NCBI GenBank assembly: GCA_046352935.1
Contig: JAXMGR010000008.1
Location: 1 to 64,000, forward strand
Length of the DNA stretch: 64,000 bases
Origin: CAYWMY01 sp046352935
GTDB taxonomy: Bacteria; Pseudomonadota; Gammaproteobacteria; Steroidobacterales; Steroidobacteraceae
Direction: 5' to 3'
Below are positions 60,651 through 64,000 of the stretch, in pieces. Both the position numbers and the translations under genes were made by a program. Below the pieces are notes generated by a model. It saw only the letters and a program-made list of their open reading frames with translations, searched no databases and was not told where the DNA came from. Within the stretch, counting starts at the first letter, position 1, and every line of letters starts with the position of its first letter.

Positions 60651-61757
60651 TTGTCGATCGAGCAAGCGATTCTCTCGGGTGAGCTGTGGGAACAGTACTG
60701 CGACACGCTCAAGCGCGCCGGCCGGCAGCTGTTGCGCCCCGAAACACCGCACACCGCTTTCGATCAGGCCGAGGGCATGCGCTATCTGTCGCGCCTGGTT
60801 CGCGCCGGACTGGAGATGATGGTCGAGGGGGCTGACGCCGATTTCCCGACCTTCGTCGTGCCCTCCCACGAGACCCTCAAGATCGGCGCGGACAACCCGG
60901 ACAATCTCTATCTGGCCGCCCGGCTCGACGGTGCCCATCGCTACCGCATCCGGGGCCGGCGCGGCACCGTGTCGACGATCGGTTTCGCGACGAAGAAGGG
61001 CGGCTACGAGAAAGGTGCAGGTCGCCTCGAAGGAACCGGCTTCCTCGACGGCAACGATCTCGAAGTGGACCCCGACGGCCGTTTCGAGATCACGGTGTCC
61101 AGCCTGCGCCCGGAGCGGGGTAACTGGCTGCCGATGGCACCGGAGAGCCATCAGCTGCTGGTGCGCCAGACCTTTCACGACCGCAACCGGGAAACACCGG
61201 CCCGGCTGCACCTCGAGCGCCTCGATGCGCCTGGCGCGCCTCCGCCCCTCGACCCGGCCCGTTTCGCCGGGAGCCTGCTGGCCGCGGCGAACTACACCGA
61301 GAACACCGCCCGCCTGTTCTGTGACTGGGCGGCGCGGTTCAAGGAGCAGCACTTCAACCGGCTGCCGCTCGGTGACCAGGCGATTTACCAGGCGGCTGGC
61401 GGCGATCCCAACATCCGCTACTACCACGGCTACTGGGAGCTCGCGGAGGACGAGACCCTGGTCATCGACGCGACCCTGCCGCCGTGCGAGTTCTGGAACT
61501 TCCAGGTCGACAACTACTGGATGGAATCGCTGGACTACCGTTTCCAACGCATCCATGTGAACAGCCACTCGGCACGCTGCGACGCCGACGGCCGCGTGAC
61601 CCTCGTCGTCGCGCACCGCGATCCCGGACATCCGAACTGGCTCGGCACCGCGGGCCACCGCCTCGGCACCAGCCTCTTCCGGCTCGTCGGCGCCCGCGAC
61701 CGCACGGCCCGCATCGACGCCCGCGTGGTCAGGTTCGAGGACGCGCCGCGGATGTGA
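60651..61757 (+). CDS. DUF1214 domain protein
   Basis: The product is 368 residues from TTG at 60651, which follows AGGAGATGCCTC (AGGAG at normal spacing). The C-terminal half carries the DUF1214 strands: IRYYHGYWELAEDETLVIDA, CEFWNFQVDNYWMESLDYRF, then HVNSHSARCDADGRVTLVVA. No signal peptide is seen, so unlike the exported protein encoded at 6214-9096 it is cytoplasmic. DUF1214 has no known reaction. It is often encoded next to sulfotransferases and SDRs of the kind that follow. The stop overlaps the next start (TGATG). Confidence 0.9.
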   Translation: MSIEQAILSGELWEQYCDTLKRAGRQLLRPETPHTAFDQAEGMRYLSRLVRAGLEMMVEGADADFPTFVVPSHETLKIGADNPDNLYLAARLDGAHRYRIRGRRGTVSTIGFATKKGGYEKGAGRLEGTGFLDGNDLEVDPDGRFEITVSSLRPERGNWLPMAPESHQLLVRQTFHDRNRETPARLHLERLDAPGAPPPLDPARFAGSLLAAANYTENTARLFCDWAARFKEQHFNRLPLGDQAIYQAAGGDPNIRYYHGYWELAEDETLVIDATLPPCEFWNFQVDNYWMESLDYRFQRIHVNSHSARCDADGRVTLVVAHRDPGHPNWLGTAGHRLGTSLFRLVGARDRTARIDARVVRFEDAPRM

Positions 61758-62944
61758 TGTCCATGGAGCTCGACATCGACACACTGCTGGTGGCGGCGCG
61801 CGAACGTGCTCATGGCCTCGACGACTTCGGCGACGAGCGCTTCAGGCCGGCGCTCGCGGCGCTGCTCCAGGCGCTGAACGAGGAGGCCGGCCTCTCGGAA
61901 ACGGGCGTCCGGCTGATGACCGGGCGCATCGTCGGCCTGCTCGAGAACCGCCTGCTGATGGAGGACTGCTACGCCCGGCATCCCGAGATCGAAGCCGAGG
62001 ACATCGGCGGACCCGTGGTCATCGTCGGCCTGCCGCGCACGGGCACGACGCTCCTGCAGCGCATCCTCAGCTGCGATCCGCGCTTCCACCCGCTCCTCTG
62101 GTGGGAGACCCGCTATCCGGTGCCGCTGCTCGACCCACGCACGGGCGTCGATGTGCGCATCGGCCGGGCCCGGGCCGAGGTGCAGGCTATGCTCGATGCG
62201 AATCCCGCCCTGCTCGCCATCCATCCCTTCGACGCCACGGCCGCCGACGAGGAAGGCATGCTGCTCGAGCATTCCTTCCAGAGCTTCTTCGATGCCTATG
62301 CCGACATTCCCGGCTACACGGCCTGGATGTGGGCGCACGACCAGACGCCGGCCTACCTGCACCTGAAGCGCATGCTCAGGTTCCTGCAGTGGCAGAAGCG
62401 CCAGCGTGGCGAGCCCGCCCGACCGTGGGTGCTGAAGACGCCGCACCATCTGCGGCAGATCGACGTGCTGTTCGAGGTCTTTCCCGGCACGCGCGTCATC
62501 CAGACGCACCGCGATCCGCTGGAGACCATCCCCTCCATCGCCAGTTTCACGCATGCCCTGTGGCAGCTCTACATGGAGGCGCCCGACCCGGCCCGCGCCG
62601 GTCGTCAGTGGTCCGCGATCTGGGCCCGGAGCATCGCGGACACCCAGCGCTACCGCGAGAGCCGGGACCCGGCGCGCTTCTTCGATGTCTGGTTCGCCGA
62701 CACGCTGAGCAGACCGATCGAGGTGATCCGGGCGATCTACGACTATCTCGGGCTCTCCTTCCCGCAACGAACGCGGCAACGGATGGAATCTTTTCTCGGC
62801 GCGAACCGGCGCGAGAACCGCCCGCTGCACGACTACACGTTCGATCATTTCGGCCTGAGCGAAGCGCAGATCGAACGGGATTTCTCAGCCTACCGGCAGC
62901 GCCACATCCTGCCTCGCCGGACCAGAGCGCAACGGACCCGTTGA
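61757..62944 (+). CDS. Sulfotransferase family protein (PF13469 type)
   Basis: The product is 395 residues from the ATG at 61757, sharing one base with the previous stop codon. The PAPS 5'-phosphosulfate loop is VIVGLPRTGTTLLQRIL (87-103). The 3'-phosphate contact is TRVIQTHRDPLETIPSIASF at about 245-265. A C-terminal segment FLGANRRENRPLHDYTFDHF closes the fold. It should transfer sulfate from PAPS to a hydroxyl group, or a related donor-acceptor pair. No PAPS synthesis genes are seen in the window. It is translationally coupled to the DUF1214 protein, which may supply or bind the acceptor (inference). Confidence 0.92.
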   Translation: MSMELDIDTLLVAARERAHGLDDFGDERFRPALAALLQALNEEAGLSETGVRLMTGRIVGLLENRLLMEDCYARHPEIEAEDIGGPVVIVGLPRTGTTLLQRILSCDPRFHPLLWWETRYPVPLLDPRTGVDVRIGRARAEVQAMLDANPALLAIHPFDATAADEEGMLLEHSFQSFFDAYADIPGYTAWMWAHDQTPAYLHLKRMLRFLQWQKRQRGEPARPWVLKTPHHLRQIDVLFEVFPGTRVIQTHRDPLETIPSIASFTHALWQLYMEAPDPARAGRQWSAIWARSIADTQRYRESRDPARFFDVWFADTLSRPIEVIRAIYDYLGLSFPQRTRQRMESFLGANRRENRPLHDYTFDHFGLSEAQIERDFSAYRQRHILPRRTRAQRTR

Positions 62945-62955
62945 AGGACCACGCC

Positions 62956-63744
62956 ATGCTCCTGCAGAACAGAGTCGTCATCATCTCCGGCATCGGTCCG
63001 GGTCTCGGCAGCAAGCTGGCCATCGAGGCGGCGCGCGAAGGCGCGCGGGTGGTCGTCGCCGCACGCACGGCGGGCCGCCTGGACGAGACCGAGCGGCGGA
63101 TGCAGACCGTGGCGCCGGGATGCGAGGTACTCAAACAGCCCACCGACATCAACGAGCGCAGCCAGTGCCAGCGGCTGGTCGCTGCCGCCGTGGCCCGCTT
63201 CGGCCGCATCGATGGCCTCGTCAACAGCGCCTATCTGCACGGCGATTTCGGGTCCGTGCTGGATGCCGACCTCGACGACTGGCGGCGCAGCTTCGAGACC
63301 AACGTGGTCGGTACCATGAACCTCACGCTGGAGACCGTGGCGGCGATGAGGCAGAGCGGCGGCGGCGCCATCGCCATGATCAACACCATGGCCACGCGCA
63401 AGCCGTTTCCCGGCGAGGCGGGCTATGCCGCCTCCAAGGGAGCCCTGTCGGTCGCCACGAAGTATCTCGCTCGCGAAGCCGGCCGTCACAACATCCGCGT
63501 CAACAGCGTGCACCCGGGCTGGATGTGGGGCGCGCCGGTGCAGGACTACGTCAGGTCGGCCGCAGCGGCGCGCCAGGTCAGCGAGGACGAGATCGTCAGG
63601 CCGATCGCCGCCGGCATGGCCCTCGGGCGCATCGTCACGGACGACGAGGTGGCGCGGGTCGCGCTGTTCCTGGTCTCCGACTACTCGACCGCGATGACCG
63701 GCGCCGTCGTCGACGCCAACGGCGGCGAGTTCATCGCCGTGTGA
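62956..63744 (+). CDS. Short-chain dehydrogenase/reductase (SDR)
   Basis: The product is 262 residues from the ATG at 62956. SGIGPGLG (11-18) is the cofactor loop, AARTAGRLDETERRM follows strand 2, VNSAYLHGDFG takes the NNAG place, INTMATRKPFPGE contributes the Ser/Thr position, and YAASK is catalytic. The serine of the tetrad appears to be replaced by Thr or Met in MINTMATR, which should be checked by alignment. The end, TGAVVDANGGEFIAV, is normal. It is the last gene of the operon that begins with EthD, 11 bases after the sulfotransferase stop. Confidence 0.92.
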   Translation: MLLQNRVVIISGIGPGLGSKLAIEAAREGARVVVAARTAGRLDETERRMQTVAPGCEVLKQPTDINERSQCQRLVAAAVARFGRIDGLVNSAYLHGDFGSVLDADLDDWRRSFETNVVGTMNLTLETVAAMRQSGGGAIAMINTMATRKPFPGEAGYAASKGALSVATKYLAREAGRHNIRVNSVHPGWMWGAPVQDYVRSAAAARQVSEDEIVRPIAAGMALGRIVTDDEVARVALFLVSDYSTAMTGAVVDANGGEFIAV

Positions 63745-63789
63745 GCCGGATCCGCAGCCGCATCGCGGCGCCGCCGCCGCACCTCAGCA

Positions 63790-64000
63790 TCACAGTTCCC
63801 GGAACGGCGTCTGCCGGTCGGTGCGGATCTCGCCCGGCAGGCCGAGTACCCGCTCGGCGATGACGTTCCTGAGGATCTCGTCCGTGCCGCCGGCCAGACG
63901 GATGCCGGGCGCCGACAGCCAGAGCCGCTGCATGAAGCTCCATTCGCTGCCCAGTTCCTGATGGCCGAGGCTGCCCTCGGGGCCGGCGAGTTCCAGTGCG
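63790..64000 (-). CDS. Acyl-CoA dehydrogenase, C-terminal fragment (cut by window edge)
   Basis: Seventy codons before a TGA at 63790 read ALELAGPEGSLGHQELGSEW, then LAGGTDEILRNVIAERVLGL and a polar end. The GTDEILRNVIAERVLGLPGE stretch is the signature of the acyl-CoA dehydrogenase C-terminus and resembles the protein encoded at 31194-32429. The rest lies beyond the right edge. It is convergent with the EthD-SDR operon and 45 bases from its end. Confidence 0.88.
   Translation of the reverse strand, partial: ALELAGPEGSLGHQELGSEWSFMQRLWLSAPGIRLAGGTDEILRNVIAERVLGLPGEIRTDRQTPFREL

Noticed and set aside
58212..61784. Minus-strand open frame of 1190 codons
   Set aside because: It is antisense to three operon genes with good ribosome sites.

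Overview
This 64 kb window is chromosomal DNA of a high-GC Gram-negative bacterium. An Rnk-type regulator, an NhaR-type LysR protein, FadB, GlcDEF and four TonB-dependent receptors with VTA/VTG plug signatures point to a gammaproteobacterium. A Steroidobacteraceae/Nevskiales-like oligotroph that degrades lipids or hydrophobic organics is my best guess, from gene content only. I found no rRNA, tRNA, CRISPR array, insertion sequence, phage gene or replication origin. I count 45 protein genes, two of them cut by the window edges. Coding density is high and gene ends are often marked by perfect GC-rich hairpins.

Layout. (A) 1-10130: a TetR regulator (+) is divergent from a minus-strand run made of a double DUF1254/DUF1214 protein, a TonB receptor and two DUF3604 paralogues, the last cut by the left edge. 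(B) 10269-16626: a second TonB receptor, then housekeeping-like genes (YbhB/YbcL, Rnk/GreA-like, NhaR-like LysR, NADP glutamate dehydrogenase). (C) 16737-25565: MaoC hydratase and TetR facing an SDR, a lipoyl E2 and a cytochrome c/PQQ dehydrogenase. E1-beta and E1-alpha of a 2-oxoacid dehydrogenase converge on these, followed by an HSL-type esterase. (D) 25731-30186: a lipoprotein, two tandem SnoaL/NTF2-like paralogues and a third TonB receptor. (E) 30355-39884: acyl-CoA catabolism (SDR, two acyl-CoA dehydrogenases in an overlapping pair, a second PQQ/haem dehydrogenase, a crotonase, FadB, an HSD10-like SDR). (F) 40160-48015: FecA-like TonB receptor, then glcDEF with a KstD/fumarate-reductase-type flavoprotein. 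(G) 48245-57762: a GH17-GT2 beta-glucan synthase, an M3 peptidase lipoprotein, a mini flagellar-rod-like protein and a 1309-residue FAD/FeS DUF3683 oxidoreductase. (H) 57795-63744: a tight plus-strand operon of EthD, SDR, Tat-exported amidase, DUF1214 protein, sulfotransferase and SDR. It faces the tail of another acyl-CoA dehydrogenase at the right edge.

How the genes may work together (inference): TonB receptors bring large or scarce substrates across the outer membrane. Exported DUF3604, DUF1254/1214, PQQ and amidase proteins could modify them in the periplasm. SDRs, acyl-CoA dehydrogenases, hydratases and FadB would finish oxidation in the cytoplasm. GlcDEF and the DUF3683 protein oxidise 2-hydroxyacids into the respiratory chain. 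The best candidates for undescribed systems are the TetR-DUF1254/1214-TonB-DUF3604 locus (A) and the sulfotransferase operon (H).
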